Shown in pieces: positions 1 to 7,867 of a DNA stretch of 64,000 nt. The translations under genes were made by a program, and so were the position numbers. Origin of the DNA: Ahrensia sp. (GTDB taxonomy: Bacteria; Pseudomonadota; Alphaproteobacteria; Rhizobiales; Rhizobiaceae); the NCBI GenBank assembly GCA_002706335.1, contig PAKZ01000009.1:186001-250000 (forward strand), written 5' to 3'. Under the pieces are notes generated by a model, which was not told the origin of the DNA, ran no database searches, and saw nothing but the letters and a program-made list of their open reading frames with translations. The stretch's first letter is position 1. Each line of letters opens with the position of its first letter.

Positions 1-1020
1 AATCAACGCTACACCTACGGGACGCGCGGCACGCCGACCAGCGATGCACTGGCCGCTGCCGTGAACGAATTGGAGGGCAGCGCCGGAACGATCATCGTGC
101 CGTCCGGTCTGGCTGCTATTACCGTGCCTTTGCTGGGATTTCTGTCTGCGGGAGACCATGCTCTGTTCGTTGATACGATCTATTTTCCGACGCGCCGTTT
201 CGCTGACACAATGCTGCGGCGCCTTGGGGTGGAGGTCGAGTATTACGATCCGGAAATCGGGGCCGAAATCCTGGATCTCTTAAAGCCGAACACGAAGCTG
301 ATCTTCACGGAGTCGCCCGGCTCGAATACGTTCGAAATGCAGGACATCCCGGCGATCACAGCGATTGCGCGCGAGGCGGGAATCATCACAATGCTCGACA
401 ACACCTGGGCGACACCGGTCTATTTCAAACCACTCGACTATGGCGTCGACATCTCAATCCATGCGGCAACGAAGTATCCCGCTGGCCATTCCGATGTCTT
501 GCTCGGCACGGTCTCGGCCAACGAAGCGTGCTGGGAAACGCTTTGGGAGAGCTATCTCACGCTCGGCACCTGCGCTGGACCGGATGATGTTTATCAGGTC
601 CTGCGCGGCCTGCGCACGATGGGCGTCCGCCTGGAGCGCCACCAGGCAACCGCATTCGAGGTCGCGCGGTGGCTGGAGGGTCAGTCCGGCGTCGCACGCG
701 TGCTGCATCCGGGCCTCGAAAGCCATCCCGGCCACGCGATCTGGAAGCGAGATTTCAGCGGTGCTAGCGGCCTTTTCTCGATCGTCCTCGAAGGCGGGGA
801 AAAGCAGGCCCACGCATTTCTCGATGCGCTCGAAATTTTCGGTCTCGGCGCGTCCTGGGGCGGCTACGAATGTCTCGCGGCACAAGTCTCGCTCGCGGAC
901 CGGACAGTTTCCGCCCGCAACTATGGCGGCGAGATCATCCGGCTGCAGATAGGCCTTGAAGACGCGGCCGACATCATAGCCGACCTCGCGGGGGCGCTCG
1001 AGGCCGCCGCATCGGCCTGA
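1..1020 (+). CDS. metC: Cystathionine beta-lyase (5' end outside the window)
   Basis: PLP-dependent lyase that cleaves cystathionine to homocysteine, pyruvate and ammonia in methionine synthesis. The frame is open from base 1, so the gene begins upstream; about 50 N-terminal residues of this ~390-residue family appear to be missing. The fragment opens with the YTYGTRGTPT segment typical of Cys/Met metabolism enzymes. The PLP-binding lysine lies in the motif SIHAATKYPAGHSD (Lys158 of the fragment), and a conserved LDNTWATP motif precedes it. Cystathionine gamma-synthase is a close relative, but this motif pattern and the alphaproteobacterial setting fit MetC better. An imperfect hairpin followed by TTTT at about 1037-1078 may be its terminator. 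Confidence 0.9.
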   Translation, partial: NQRYTYGTRGTPTSDALAAAVNELEGSAGTIIVPSGLAAITVPLLGFLSAGDHALFVDTIYFPTRRFADTMLRRLGVEVEYYDPEIGAEILDLLKPNTKLIFTESPGSNTFEMQDIPAITAIAREAGIITMLDNTWATPVYFKPLDYGVDISIHAATKYPAGHSDVLLGTVSANEACWETLWESYLTLGTCAGPDDVYQVLRGLRTMGVRLERHQATAFEVARWLEGQSGVARVLHPGLESHPGHAIWKRDFSGASGLFSIVLEGGEKQAHAFLDALEIFGLGASWGGYECLAAQVSLADRTVSARNYGGEIIRLQIGLEDAADIIADLAGALEAAASA

Positions 1021-1121
1021 TCCCCAATCCAAAGAATGGCGGCTGGGCTTGGAACTCCACGCCCGGCGAGCCGTTTTCCTTGAAACCCCAAGGGAGCTTG
1101 GAAACGCAAGGAGAAACGGCA

Positions 1122-1337
1122 ATGGCTGACATTGGCTATTATCTTATTGAGGAAAATGGAGGCTGGCGCTACGTGATCGACAGCGAGCGTTCGGCTGCGT
1201 TTAGCTCGCGTCAGGAAGCGGAAGATGCCGCGCGTTCAGCTGCAATGAGACGGTCCGAGCGCGAGGATCAGCTGGAAGAGGGACTGGAAGACACGTTTCC
1301 GGCCAGCGATCCGGTATCCGTGACACGTCCGCGGTAG
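1122..1337 (+). CDS. Small hypothetical protein with C-terminal TFPASDP motif
   Basis: A 71-residue protein starting at the ATG preceded by AAGGAGAAACGGCA, a strong ribosome binding site. The N-terminal half (IEENGGWRYVID, SSRQEAEDAARSAA) resembles the small DUF2188-type fold in which a short query-like strand is followed by a helix. The C-terminus carries the LEDTFPASDPVSVT motif that recurs in many small alphaproteobacterial proteins of unknown role. There is no signal peptide or membrane segment. It follows metC in the same direction, but a possible terminator lies between them. No function can be assigned. Confidence 0.75.
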   Translation: MADIGYYLIEENGGWRYVIDSERSAAFSSRQEAEDAARSAAMRRSEREDQLEEGLEDTFPASDPVSVTRPR

Positions 1338-1401
1338 TGTTCAGGCGAGGCTCGGGTCTCAACGATCTCCAATCTGCCTGACAACTGGCCAGGAAACGGA
1401 T

Positions 1402-1478
1402 TGGCGACCCCGGCAGGATTCGAACCTGCGACCATCGGCTTAGAAGGCCGGTGCTCTATCCAGCTGAGCTACGGGGCC
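1402..1478 (-). tRNA. tRNA-Arg (anticodon TCT)
   Basis: Read on the minus strand, the 77-nt sequence folds as a full cloverleaf. The acceptor arm GGCCCCG pairs with CGGGGTC, the D-arm is AGCTCAGCTGGATAGAGC, the anticodon loop CTTCTAA carries TCT, and the T-arm contains GGTTCGAATCC. The 3' CCA is encoded. It decodes AGA. Confidence 0.97.
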
Positions 1479-1531
1479 GTGCATGAGACGTCTTGGCCGC
1501 GCCTGACGGTGCGGTCAAGCGCATTCCTGAC

Positions 1532-1837
1532 TCAATGCGTCCAAGGATATTTGCGGTCGAACTTGAAATTGTCGGAATAGGAGATCACGCGCCGTTTGCT
1601 GTTTTTCGGTTCGTCGAGCCGATAGGCAATCCCGTGTTTCTCGGCATAGGCAATCGCCTCGTCCCGAGTCTCGAATTTCAGCCGGATCTGAGCCAGCGGA
1701 TCCGCCGAGGACGTATATCCCATCAGAGGTTCGACGGTGCGCGGCGTGTCGCGATCGAACTCCAGTATCCATAGGCCGGTCTTGGCTTTGCCGGATTGCA
1801 TCGCTGTCTTCGAAGGGCTGTAGATGCGGGCGGTCAC
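1532..1837 (-). CDS. NADH dehydrogenase accessory subunit, NDUFS4-like (ETC complex I subunit)
   Basis: A 101-residue protein of the family related to mitochondrial NDUFS4 (the 18-kDa accessory subunit of complex I). Visible family features are the start MTARIYSPSKTAMQSGKA, the GLWILEFD strand, the WGYTSSAD-like segment (here MGYTSSADPLAQIRLKF) and the C-terminal SYSDNFKFDRKYPWTH. The length matches the bacterial members, which are found mainly in alphaproteobacteria and are thought to stabilise the NADH-binding module. It lies between tRNA-Pro and tRNA-Arg, all on the minus strand, away from the main nuo operon as is usual. Confidence 0.9.
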   Translation of the reverse strand: MTARIYSPSKTAMQSGKAKTGLWILEFDRDTPRTVEPLMGYTSSADPLAQIRLKFETRDEAIAYAEKHGIAYRLDEPKNSKRRVISYSDNFKFDRKYPWTH

Positions 1838-1878
1838 GAGCGGCCTCTCTTCTCAATACTTCTCACTCATGCCCGGGC

Positions 1879-1955
<77 letters not shown>

Positions 1956-2020
1956 AATTCAGACCACGAGCAATCGCGGACCCGACCCGCATACAACGGC
2001 TCGGTAGTCTCGGCAACTCT

Positions 2021-2533
2021 CTATCCGGCTTCACCCGAAATTATCGGATGGACGACACGGTCGCCGGGTTGCAATCCCAGCTTTCCGGTCAGGCCGGCAT
2101 TGATCTCGAGCACGTATAGGACCGATCCCTGCGACGGAACGGACGCGGTGGAGAACGGTGTCGTATCGAGCGCGATGCTCTCCACCTCTCCATCACCACG
2201 GATGAACAGCATGTCGAGCGGCCGCGGCGTGTTCTGCATCCAGAAGGCGACGGGCCGGCTTTTCTCGAAGACGAAAAGCATCGCCCGGTCATCGGGAAAC
2301 TCGGTGCGGAACATCAGCCCGCGCGACCGTTCTGAGGGATCGTCGGCGACTTCGATATCGAATGCCGCGATGATTTCGCCGTCGCGCTCGATTGTCAGCG
2401 GCGTCTCGTCGACGGGCAGAAGAATGGGCGCATTGGCGGAAGCCTCCTGCGCGTGCGCCATGCCCGCAATCGACATCGAAGCCACGGATGCGCCCAAAAA
2501 CAAGGCGAGTAAGATATGAATGAGATTTTTCAT
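2021..2533 (-). CDS. DUF192 family exported protein
   Basis: A 170-residue protein with an N-terminal signal peptide (MKNLIHILLALFLGASVAS, likely cleaved near AHAQE at about residue 29) followed by one DUF192 domain. Conserved family features are RGLMFRTEFPDDRAMLFVF, the WMQNT motif, the PLDMLFI strand and the closing LELNAG-like stretch (LEINAGLTGKLGLQPGD). DUF192 proteins are small beta-barrel proteins of unresolved function, found in the periplasm in proteobacteria. It lies just downstream of the cold-shock gene on the same strand, with a 30-bp gap, and may share its transcript. Confidence 0.88.
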   Translation of the reverse strand: MKNLIHILLALFLGASVASMSIAGMAHAQEASANAPILLPVDETPLTIERDGEIIAAFDIEVADDPSERSRGLMFRTEFPDDRAMLFVFEKSRPVAFWMQNTPRPLDMLFIRGDGEVESIALDTTPFSTASVPSQGSVLYVLEINAGLTGKLGLQPGDRVVHPIISGEAG

Positions 2534-2563
2534 CGGTCCGGTCCGTTCAACCGGCGGAAGTCA

Positions 2564-3142
2564 TCAGTGCGATGATGGCAATTGTGTGCCGAGGTCGGGA
2601 TAAATCTCGGCGGCCATGAGGCCCTTGTCCCCGTCGCCGAACCTTACGATCACGACCTGCCCCGCACGCAGTTCCGTGAGCCCGAAGCGGCGCAACGTTT
2701 CCATGTGAACGAAGATGTCCTCGGTCCCCTCGCCCCGCGTCACGAAGCCGAAGCCCTTGGTGCGATTGAACCATTTGACGATCACGCGCTCCAGGCCGCT
2801 TGTCGGCGTGACCTGCACATGGGTCTTCTGCTCGGTTTCACCCGGATGGACGGCCGTTGAATTGTCCATCGACACGACATGGAAGGCTTGAAGGCCGCGA
2901 TCGCCCTGCTTCGCCTGACAAACGATACGCGCGCCTTCGAGCGCTGTCTGGTAACCGTCGCGGCGCAGACAGGTGACATGCAGCATCACATCGCCGAGAG
3001 ACGCCTCGTCAGGCACCACGAAGCCGAAACCCTTGGCCACGTCGAACCATTTTATCGTTCCGGAAACCTCGACAACCTCGGGGCTTTCGGACCGTGCGCC
3101 GGTCCGTCCCAGGCTCGCTGCCGTTGATGCCTTGTCCCCCAT
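2564..3142 (-). CDS. Two-domain cold-shock protein
   Basis: A 192-residue protein with two cold-shock domains. The RNP1 nucleic-acid-binding motif KGFGFV appears at residues 37-42 and again at 129-134. RNP2 is intact in the second domain (DIFVHM, 142-147) and altered in the first (DVMLHV). The domains are joined by a polar linker of about 25 residues. Duplicated Csp proteins of this size are typical of Hyphomicrobiales and act as RNA or single-stranded DNA binders in the cytoplasm. The frame continues upstream to an ATG at 3241, but those 33 residues look unconserved; the MGDKAS start at 3142 is preferred, although its ribosome binding site is weak. Confidence 0.88.
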   Translation of the reverse strand: MGDKASTAASLGRTGARSESPEVVEVSGTIKWFDVAKGFGFVVPDEASLGDVMLHVTCLRRDGYQTALEGARIVCQAKQGDRGLQAFHVVSMDNSTAVHPGETEQKTHVQVTPTSGLERVIVKWFNRTKGFGFVTRGEGTEDIFVHMETLRRFGLTELRAGQVVIVRFGDGDKGLMAAEIYPDLGTQLPSSH

Positions 3143-3341
3143 GAGTCGTGCTTGTGTCCCGATATAACGACTGTGATTCTCTGGGGAAGGATACCATCGC
3201 ACAATCGAAACACCACAAGGCAGAAAGTCGGTTTTGCACATATCCTTGCAATTTTAGACCCGCAGCCCTGGAACAACCTTGCAAAACCTCTTGCCCAGCC
3301 GGCGCGAACCTTTAGAAAAACAGCCAAAGAAGGAGTTTCCG

Positions 3342-3782
3342 ATGCGGTATCTGCACACCATGGTCAGGGTTCGTGACATAGACCAGTCGCTCGATTTCTA
3401 TTGCAACAAGCTCGGCCTGGTCGAGGTCCGGCGGATCGAGAACGAAGGCGGACGATTCACGCTGATTTTTCTCGCCGCTCCGGACGACAAGGACCTGGCG
3501 GAAGCCGGCGGCGCGCCGATGGTCGAACTCACCTATAATTGGGATCCGGAGGACTATCAGGGCGGCCGCAATTTTGGTCACCTGGCCTATGCCGTCGACA
3601 ATATATACGAGACCTGCCAGCGGCTGGCGGATGGCGGCGTCACGATCAACCGGCCCCCGCGCGACGGTCACATGGCGTTCGTGCGGTCTCCGGACGGCAT
3701 TTCCATCGAGCTGCTGCAGAAAGGCGAGGCTTTGCCGAAGGCCGAACCCTGGGCGTCCATGGAGAATACCGGTTCGTGGTGA
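3342..3782 (+). CDS. gloA: Lactoylglutathione lyase (glyoxalase I)
   Basis: Glyoxalase I isomerises the hemithioacetal of methylglyoxal and glutathione to S-lactoylglutathione, the first step of methylglyoxal detoxification in the cytoplasm. The 146-residue length is normal. The four metal ligands of the family are visible: His5 (RYLHTMVRV), Glu62 (MVELTYN), His80 (FGHLAYAV) and Glu123 (ISIELLQK). The lack of long insertions fits the bacterial Ni-type enzyme. The start is fixed by AAGGAG 8 bases before the ATG. It is transcribed away from the cold-shock gene. Confidence 0.95.
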   Translation: MRYLHTMVRVRDIDQSLDFYCNKLGLVEVRRIENEGGRFTLIFLAAPDDKDLAEAGGAPMVELTYNWDPEDYQGGRNFGHLAYAVDNIYETCQRLADGGVTINRPPRDGHMAFVRSPDGISIELLQKGEALPKAEPWASMENTGSW

Positions 3783-3817
3783 CAGCGGCTACGTCATAGA
3801 CCGACGAACCATCTTTT
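3771..3817 (+). terminator. Possible terminator of gloA
   Basis: GGTTCGT (3771-3777) pairs with ACGAACC (3804-3810), followed by ATCTTTT. The stem overlaps the end of gloA and the loop is long (26 nt), so this is a moderate call. Confidence 0.4.
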
Positions 3818-3994
3818 GGCCCGATTTCAAGACTAGCCGGGCGTGGGGATGCTTTGGGCATTTGTGGAATCACGCGGTTTGCTGGTAACTTTCCGTTCAC
3901 CGCGATGATGGCTTAAGATGCCCGACAGCGAGATATTGGGGACTAGGCGGGGAAATTGACCGGAAACGACGTTGAAAGCCGTTCAGGCAGACAT

Positions 3995-5041
3995 ATGCGG
4001 TGGCTGGTCATGCTTGTCGCCGCTACGAGCCTCAGCGGCTGCATGGCGTCGGCGCTCGATACCTCGGCCATTCAGGTTCCCGATGCCGGCCAGACCTTCG
4101 CCTATGCCGATGAGGATGTCGGCGCCGCCCCTCGCCCGCCCGAATATCTGATCACCGGCTCTACCGATCTCGAAACGCAGGCCGTCCCGATTACGCCGCC
4201 CGGTACACCGGATGTCGCCGCGGACGGCCCCGATGCTGTCGCTGTCTTGCAAAATGCGCCGGAAAACCAGGCTGCTGGCGTCGATTCGACGGGCGGCCAG
4301 CAGATGAACGTCGTCGATCCGGCAACCGCCCGCATCTATTCTGCGGCCGGCCAGCCGGGCGCCCCCTCACCGCGTCCGCCAGTTTCCGGTCTGGCGAAGC
4401 GCACGGGAAGCCTGTTGGCGCTCTTTTCGAACAACCGCTCGGCGAACGCCAAGGCGCTTGTCCCGCCGGCGCCACTCGCAGGCAATGATACCAGGGCCGA
4501 GTTGTGGAGTTCGCCTTCCGGCGACAATGTCGAGGCCAGACGCCCGGTTATAGCCTCCGCCGGCGCTTCAAGCTTGCCCGGCGTCGACCGCGACCGGGCG
4601 CTCGGACTGACGTCGGAAACGGCCGAAGAGGACGACATGGAGGGCGGTCCGATCCGCCTCGCCTCCGCCGCCGGACTTGCGCGTCTCGCTCCAAACGGTT
4701 TGAAGACGCAGACCGAAAGCGTGGATGTCGCGTGCCTCAAACCGGCGCTGGTCCGCGTCCTGAAGAAGGTCGAGCAACATTACGGGCGCGACGTGATCAT
4801 CACGTCCGGCTACCGCAGCCCCACGAGAAACAAGAAGGCAAGCGGTTCGTCCAATTCGCTGCACATGTATTGTTCCGCGGCGGATATTCAGATCCAGGGT
4901 GTGACGAAAACGCAGCTTGCGGAGTATCTGCGTTCGATGCCCGGACGAGGCGGCGTCGGCACCTATTGCCATACGGCATCGGTGCATATCGATATCGGCC
5001 CGCAACGTGACTGGAACTGGCGCTGCAGGCGCAAGAAATAA
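3995..5041 (+). CDS. Lipoprotein with C-terminal peptidase M15-like (DUF882-type) domain
   Basis: A 348-residue predicted lipoprotein. MRWLVMLVAATSLSGC gives a lipobox with Cys16 as the acylation site. A long, Pro/Ala-rich, low-conservation region follows to about residue 230. The C-terminal ~110 residues match the peptidase M15 / YcbK-like fold: SGYRSPTRN, then His290 and Asp297 (SLHMYCSAAD), then His331 and Asp333 (VHIDIGP), the expected zinc-ligand pattern. Such proteins are thought to act on peptidoglycan peptides. The frame extends to a TTG at 3956, but the ATG at 3995 begins directly at the signal sequence and is preferred. Confidence 0.85.
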   Translation: MRWLVMLVAATSLSGCMASALDTSAIQVPDAGQTFAYADEDVGAAPRPPEYLITGSTDLETQAVPITPPGTPDVAADGPDAVAVLQNAPENQAAGVDSTGGQQMNVVDPATARIYSAAGQPGAPSPRPPVSGLAKRTGSLLALFSNNRSANAKALVPPAPLAGNDTRAELWSSPSGDNVEARRPVIASAGASSLPGVDRDRALGLTSETAEEDDMEGGPIRLASAAGLARLAPNGLKTQTESVDVACLKPALVRVLKKVEQHYGRDVIITSGYRSPTRNKKASGSSNSLHMYCSAADIQIQGVTKTQLAEYLRSMPGRGGVGTYCHTASVHIDIGPQRDWNWRCRRKK

Positions 5042-5180
5042 CACCTTTCTCTCGCGGAATGTCAGCGTCGGACCGAACATTTTTGCAGTTCGGCATAGCG
5101 TAATCGGCGTTTCGCAAAGCGCCTTTGACGAACCTGGCGGCGACCTTGAAAAAAATCCGAAAAAGACCCCGCAAACGGGC

Positions 5181-5209
5181 TTGCAGATCACCGCGAATGT
5201 TTTTATAGA
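5181..5209 (+). promoter_or_regulatory. Promoter of tRNA-Glu
   Basis: TTGCAG (5181-5186), a 17-bp spacer and TATAGA (5204-5209). Transcription would begin near 5216, ten bases before the mature tRNA. Confidence 0.7.
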
Positions 5210-5225
5210 CGCCGGACCTTGATGC

Positions 5226-5300
5226 GCGCCCTTCGTCTATCGGTTAGGACGCCAGATTTTCATTCTGGAAAGAGGGGTTCGACTCCCCTAGGGCGTGCCA
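5226..5300 (+). tRNA. tRNA-Glu (anticodon TTC)
   Basis: A 75-nt cloverleaf: acceptor GCGCCCT pairs with AGGGCGT (one G-U at the end), D-arm TCGTCTATCGGTTAGGA, anticodon stem CCAGA/TCTGG with loop TTTTCAT carrying TTC, and T-arm GGGGTTCGACTCCCC. CCA is encoded. An AT-rich stretch lies downstream. Confidence 0.97.
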
Positions 5301-5310
5301 AGGTTTTAAA

Positions 5311-5625
5311 TCACTTCACCACTTTGATGATCGTGCGGGACTTCTCGCCGGCTTGGCGTGTACGCGATCTGTATTCCCGATCGGCATCCCGGCTATCTTC
5401 CTGCATGGAAAGTGGCTCCGCGACATCAGGCAGCAAGCGGGACGCCCTTGTCTTGGCTTCAAACCAGTACAGGCATCGCGCACTGCCTCCGAACTGGCAA
5501 GGTTCACTAACGTAACCGACATCGACGACCGACTGCGAAATAAGCGGCAACAAGACGGTCTCGAGCAGAGCGGCTTTGCCGCAATGTCGGCACGAAAACG
5601 CATACTGAATTCTGGCGGGTCGCAT
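5311..5625 (-). CDS. Hypothetical protein with CxxC motif
   Basis: A possible 104-residue protein starting at an ATG preceded by GCAGGGGTGGT. Its N-terminus, AFSCRHCGKAALLETVLLPLI, has one CxxC pair followed by a hydrophobic strand, as in the first half of a zinc ribbon. Further cysteines occur in SEPCQFGG and ARCLYWFE. The C-terminal third is polar and basic. I do not recognise a family. Other frames over the same bases are also open, so the call rests on the CxxC motif, the start site and the position next to tRNA-Glu. Confidence 0.4.
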   Translation of the reverse strand: MRPARIQYAFSCRHCGKAALLETVLLPLISQSVVDVGYVSEPCQFGGSARCLYWFEAKTRASRLLPDVAEPLSMQEDSRDADREYRSRTRQAGEKSRTIIKVVK

Positions 5626-6030
5626 ACCACCCCTGCCCCCTGCCTATGCAGTAAATGCAATTCCTAGAGTTTACAACACGTCCAAATTCTCGCCATAAAT
5701 GACGAAATTTCAATACATTTATCCGATATATCAATAAAATATTTGAGATGGAATATAATTCAAATTCTGGAATGACTTAGAAAATCCGAATATCCAGTAT
5801 GAAAAAAATAGTACGACTTGGATAGACTCGACAGTCGGTCAAAACGAAATGGCTGACGACTTCCTCCACGCGAAGAAGCCTGTTGACCGCCAACAGATTA
5901 TCTGGTCCGCAATCCAAAGCAAAGCGCCGCTGGAAAAACATCCATGTCACGCGGCAACCGGGCAAAGGGGTTTGGCTGCACCTGCGGATATTGTGATAAC
6001 AGCACATCGACAACGAAAGTGGAGGAGAAG
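5626..6030 (+). other. AT-rich intergenic stretch
   Basis: No convincing gene is visible here. About 5650-5830 is strikingly AT-rich compared with the rest of the window, with runs such as ATAAAATATTTGAGATGG and GAAAAAAATAG. It ends at the ribosome binding site of the HAD hydrolase gene and probably holds its promoter. No direct repeat of the tRNA-Glu 3' end was found, so it is not a demonstrated integration site. Confidence 0.6.
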
Positions 6031-6753
6031 TTGGGCCGCGATCCGGTGCTGCTGCATGAACCAATCGATCTGGTGATCTTCGATTGCGATGGTGTGCTCA
6101 TCGACAGCGAGGTTATCAGCGCACGCATTCTGATCGCCCAACTGGGACGTGTCGGGGTGCATGTGGATTTTCCCTATTTTCAGAAGCATTTCCTCGGCCG
6201 CTCATGGACCAAGGTCGCCGCCGAGGTACGCATATCTTATGGGCTCGACCTCGATTCCGATTTCGAGGAGCAATACCGGAGCGATTTGCTGCGAGCGTTC
6301 GAGACGGAATTGCAGGCCGTCCATGGCGTGGAAACGGTGATAGACCGGCTCAATGTCGTCTCCTGCGTTGCCACCAGTTCGAGCCCGAGACGCGTTCGCC
6401 GCTCGCTTGAGCTTTCCGGCCTTTCCCGATTCTTTGGCGACCGTATTTTCACCGCCTCACAAGTAAGAAACGGCAAGCCGGCGCCGGATCTCTTTCTATA
6501 TGTCGCGAAGGCCATGGGCGTGAAGCCAACGCGTTGCCTGGTCATTGAGGATTCCGTGCCGGGCGTGGTCGCCGCCCAGAAAGCGGGCATGCCAGTCTGG
6601 CGATTCGCCGGTGGCAGTCACCTGCGCGGCCTCCCCCCGGCAGACCTCGATCAGGGCGGCGGGCTGACTGTTTTTGACAAATGGACGCAATTCTTTGAAA
6701 TGGCGCCTCATCTGGAAAAACGGGACAAAGCGGCGGAAACGCATCATGGCTAG
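6031..6753 (+). CDS. HAD-superfamily phosphatase, phosphoglycolate phosphatase/beta-phosphoglucomutase-like
   Basis: A 240-residue HAD subfamily IA protein. Motif I is FDCDGVLIDS (nucleophile Asp18, acid Asp20), motif II is TSSSPRR, motif III lysine is in GKPAPDLFL and the final acidic motif is VIEDSVPGV. The helical cap sits between motifs I and II. The TTG at 6031 is chosen because GGAGGAG ends just upstream; the frame is open further back, but the extra residues are Cys-rich and unconserved. It overlaps the SorC regulator gene by 8 bp and heads the polyol locus, so a sugar-phosphate or polyol-phosphate substrate is likely, but this is inferred from context. Confidence 0.85.
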   Translation: MGRDPVLLHEPIDLVIFDCDGVLIDSEVISARILIAQLGRVGVHVDFPYFQKHFLGRSWTKVAAEVRISYGLDLDSDFEEQYRSDLLRAFETELQAVHGVETVIDRLNVVSCVATSSSPRRVRRSLELSGLSRFFGDRIFTASQVRNGKPAPDLFLYVAKAMGVKPTRCLVIEDSVPGVVAAQKAGMPVWRFAGGSHLRGLPPADLDQGGGLTVFDKWTQFFEMAPHLEKRDKAAETHHG

Positions 6754-7702
6754 CAGGATCGAAAACGAAAGCAGCCGTCTGGACGATGCAGCACGCGCGG
6801 GCTGGCTTTATTACGTCGCCGGAAACACGCAGGACGAAATCGCCCGCAAGCTCGGCGTATCACGCCAGTCGGCGCAGCGTCTTGTATCGCTTGCCGTCAG
6901 CGAAAGGCTGATCAAGGTGCGTCTCGACCATCCGATCGCGCATTGCATGGAGTTGAGCGCGCGGCTGACCGATACATTCGGCCTCAAGAACTGCGAGGTG
7001 GTTCCGAGCGATTCGGACACACCGTCGTCCATCGTCGGTATCGCACAGGCCGGCGCGGCGGAAATGGAACGTCACCTCAAATCGCCACATCCGAAAATCA
7101 TCGCGATCGGCACCGGACGAGCGCTTCGGGCCTGCGTCGAACAGCTGCCGCCGATGGATTGCCCCCAGCACTCTATCGTTTCATTGCTCGGAAACATGAT
7201 GTCGGACGGCTCTGCTACCGCTTACAACGTCGTTATTCGCGTCGCTGAGCGGGCGAATGCCAAGCACTATCCGATGCCTCTTCCCGTCTATGCGCGTTCA
7301 GTGGAAGAAAAGCACATCCTCCACAACCAGGAACCGGTACACAACATCCTCGAGCTTGCACGCCAGGCCGACGTCACCTTCGTCGGCGTCGGTAATATGG
7401 ACATGAACGCCCCTCTCCTGGTCGATGGATTCCTGACCCGCGATGATATCCGCGCCTTCAATCGCGTCGGGGCGGTTGGCGAAATCACCAGTTGGGTCTA
7501 TGACGCCGACGGCAATGTTATTAGAGGGCTGGTAAACGATCGGGTGAACAGTGCACCGCTCGCGGTCGCTTCACCGAATCCCATTTACGGGATCGCGGCG
7601 GGCGAAGCCAAGGGCGAGGCCATCCGTGGCGCGATGACCGGCAAGTTGATCAACTGCCTTATAACCAACGAGCACACAGCAGAGCTTCTGCTCAAGCGTT
7701 GA
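6746..7702 (+). CDS. SorC/DeoR-type sugar-binding transcriptional regulator
   Basis: A 318-residue regulator. An N-terminal helix-turn-helix (NTQDEIARKLGVSRQSAQRLV, about residues 29-50) precedes a SorC-type sugar-phosphate-binding domain. The latter shows GTGRAL, the VSLLGNMMSDGSAT segment and the ASPNPIYGIAAGEAK region near the end. The start ATG overlaps the upstream HAD gene by 8 bp, so the two are translated together. Its position before the sorbitol/mannitol transporter and dehydrogenases makes it the likely regulator of the smo/mtl operon. SorC proteins can repress or activate depending on ligand; the direction here is unknown. Confidence 0.92.
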   Translation: MASRIENESSRLDDAARAGWLYYVAGNTQDEIARKLGVSRQSAQRLVSLAVSERLIKVRLDHPIAHCMELSARLTDTFGLKNCEVVPSDSDTPSSIVGIAQAGAAEMERHLKSPHPKIIAIGTGRALRACVEQLPPMDCPQHSIVSLLGNMMSDGSATAYNVVIRVAERANAKHYPMPLPVYARSVEEKHILHNQEPVHNILELARQADVTFVGVGNMDMNAPLLVDGFLTRDDIRAFNRVGAVGEITSWVYDADGNVIRGLVNDRVNSAPLAVASPNPIYGIAAGEAKGEAIRGAMTGKLINCLITNEHTAELLLKR

Positions 7703-7789
7703 GCAAGAGCTTTATCTCATAACTATCTGATTCAATTTACTAAAACGTCGACGTCGGTTGTGGATGCGAGATTCTGCGCCATCTCCCGC

Positions 7790-7839
7790 TTGACTTGAGC
7801 GCGATCCGATGTGAGTATTTGCCCGCATTCATAGCAAAT
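7790..7839 (+). promoter_or_regulatory. Putative smo operon promoter and operator
   Basis: TTGACT (7790-7795), a 17-bp spacer and GAGTAT (7813-7818) form a plausible promoter. An inverted repeat ATTTGC (7817-7822) / GCAAAT (7834-7839), with an 11-bp spacer, overlaps the -10 edge and the start region, a good place for the SorC regulator. A second dyad, ATGCCC (7838-7843) / GGGCAT (7849-7854), lies just before the ribosome binding site of smoE. Confidence 0.5.
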
Positions 7840-7867
7840 GCCCATTTCGGGCATCGGGAGGAAAATC

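Noticed and set aside
5226-5300. tRNA-Glu as the attachment site of an integrated island
   Set aside because: No repeat of the tRNA 3' end and no integrase could be found in the following DNA.
5507-5734. A 75-codon minus-strand frame in the AT-rich stretch
   Set aside because: It overlaps the better-supported CxxC frame, lacks a ribosome binding site and has no recognisable features.
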